Below are positions 23,677 to 24,088 of a DNA stretch of 24,088 nucleotides, piece by piece. Within the stretch, counting starts at the first letter, position 1. Every line of letters starts with the position of its first letter. The notes below the pieces were generated by a model, which saw nothing but the letters and a program-made list of their open reading frames with translations, did not search any database and was not told the DNA's origin. This DNA comes from an uncultured Alphaproteobacteria bacterium (GTDB taxonomy: Bacteria; Pseudomonadota; Alphaproteobacteria; Rs-D84): positions 1 through 24,088 of the forward strand of contig CAMZDE010000012.1 of the NCBI GenBank assembly GCA_947305255.1, read 5' to 3'. A program made the position numbers and the translations under genes.

Positions 23677-23998
23677 CACTCATAATATGAACATGGAAAT
23701 GCATAACGGATTGACCCGCGCCGCGTCCAGTATTTGCAATTGTTCTGAAATTATCACGCAACCCCAATTTTTCAACTGTATTGCGCACACCACGCCAAAA
23801 AGCGACCTGAACATCCGCCGGCGCATTTTGCGTAAAATCGAAAATATCAGTATATTCACCGCGCGGAATTACCAAAACATGAACGCGCGCACGTGGTGAA
23901 ACATCATGGAAAGCCAAAACATTATCATCGCTATACACCGATTTACAAGGAATTTGACCACTTAAAATCTTTGCAAAAACATTATCTTTATCGTACAT
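23651..23998 (-). CDS. HIT-family nucleotide hydrolase (HinT-like)
   Basis: A 115-residue histidine-triad protein. The N-terminus NVFAKILSGQIPCKSVYSDDNVLAFHDVSPRARVHVLVIPR and the catalytic QSVMHFHVHIM (HxHxH, about residues 97-107) are diagnostic. HinT homologues are purine nucleoside phosphoramidases acting on AMP- or GMP-linked substrates. The C-terminus is slightly shorter than in Escherichia coli HinT (119), ending RFCEEF. It is followed by the DUF167 gene with overlap, and its start overlaps the end of the upstream partial gene, so it is inside an operon that enters from beyond the window. Confidence 0.92.
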   Translation of the reverse strand: MYDKDNVFAKILSGQIPCKSVYSDDNVLAFHDVSPRARVHVLVIPRGEYTDIFDFTQNAPADVQVAFWRGVRNTVEKLGLRDNFRTIANTGRGAGQSVMHFHVHIMSDDRFCEEF

Positions 23999-24088
23999 AT
24001 CTTGGCGTGACGGTTTTCTCCGTACCGTTGGGCAGTGTTATGGTTCTCTTGATGCCGCGCTTTGCAGGCATAGCCATTACCGCGACGG
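23988..24088 (-). CDS. 3' end of an unidentified gene (partial)
   Basis: An open minus-strand frame enters from the window edge and ends at TAA 23990-23988, 11 bases inside the HIT gene. The visible C-terminus is basic (VAVMAMPAKRGIKRTITL, then NGTEKTVTPRYVR). Two in-frame ATGs (24056 and 24050) lack ribosome binding sites, so I read this as the tail of a longer protein. Codon choice is somewhat more GC-rich than in the neighbours. I do not recognise the protein. Confidence 0.45.
   Translation of the reverse strand, partial: VAVMAMPAKRGIKRTITLPNGTEKTVTPRYVR

Overview
The window reads as chromosome of an AT-rich, anaerobically living, Gram-negative bacterium. Gene content (oxygen-sensitive class III ribonucleotide reductase, pyruvate phosphate dikinase, TolC-type outer-membrane channel, MsbA-like exporter, FtsH, TilS) and the small Cys-rich secreted proteins remind me of uncultured host-associated Alphaproteobacteria. 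That placement is inference, because no rRNA or tRNA gene is present. I see no phage, plasmid, CRISPR or insertion-sequence genes.

Layout. 1-478 is GC-rich non-coding DNA with dispersed hairpin repeats. 479-2088 (minus) is a two-gene secreted-protein unit whose first gene carries an (AG)15 tract just after its start codon. As sequenced, that tract leaves the start out of frame with the 350-codon body: a strong phase-variation candidate. 2150-6636 (minus) is a TolC / membrane-fusion / ABC ATPase / ABC permease efflux operon. 6784-7540 (minus) is a small coiled-coil surface protein behind a structured leader RNA with its own promoter, an intrinsic terminator and a competing antiterminator. 7641-10741 (minus) is an anaerobic ribonucleotide reductase operon with tandem NrdR boxes; its glycyl-radical segment is encoded as a separate 59-residue protein between nrdD and nrdG. 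11254-12449 holds a DUF378 membrane protein and a FabG-like reductase. 12508-17144 is the divergent pair pyruvate phosphate dikinase (minus) / MsbA-like exporter (plus).

17315-19405 is a divergent pair, an M23 peptidase (minus) and prmC (plus), sharing one palindromic -10 element that would make both mRNAs leaderless. 19395-22861 (minus) is tilS-ftsH-metallo-hydrolase with overlapping ends. 22909-23490 is a LOG-family nucleosidase, converging on a HIT / DUF167 pair (minus) and the tail of an unidentified gene at the window edge.

The most interesting signals, in order: the (AG)15 contingency locus; the leader RNA at 7360-7540; the split class III reductase; the shared-(-10) leaderless divergent promoter; and unusual active-site or pore residues in the metallo-hydrolase and FtsH.
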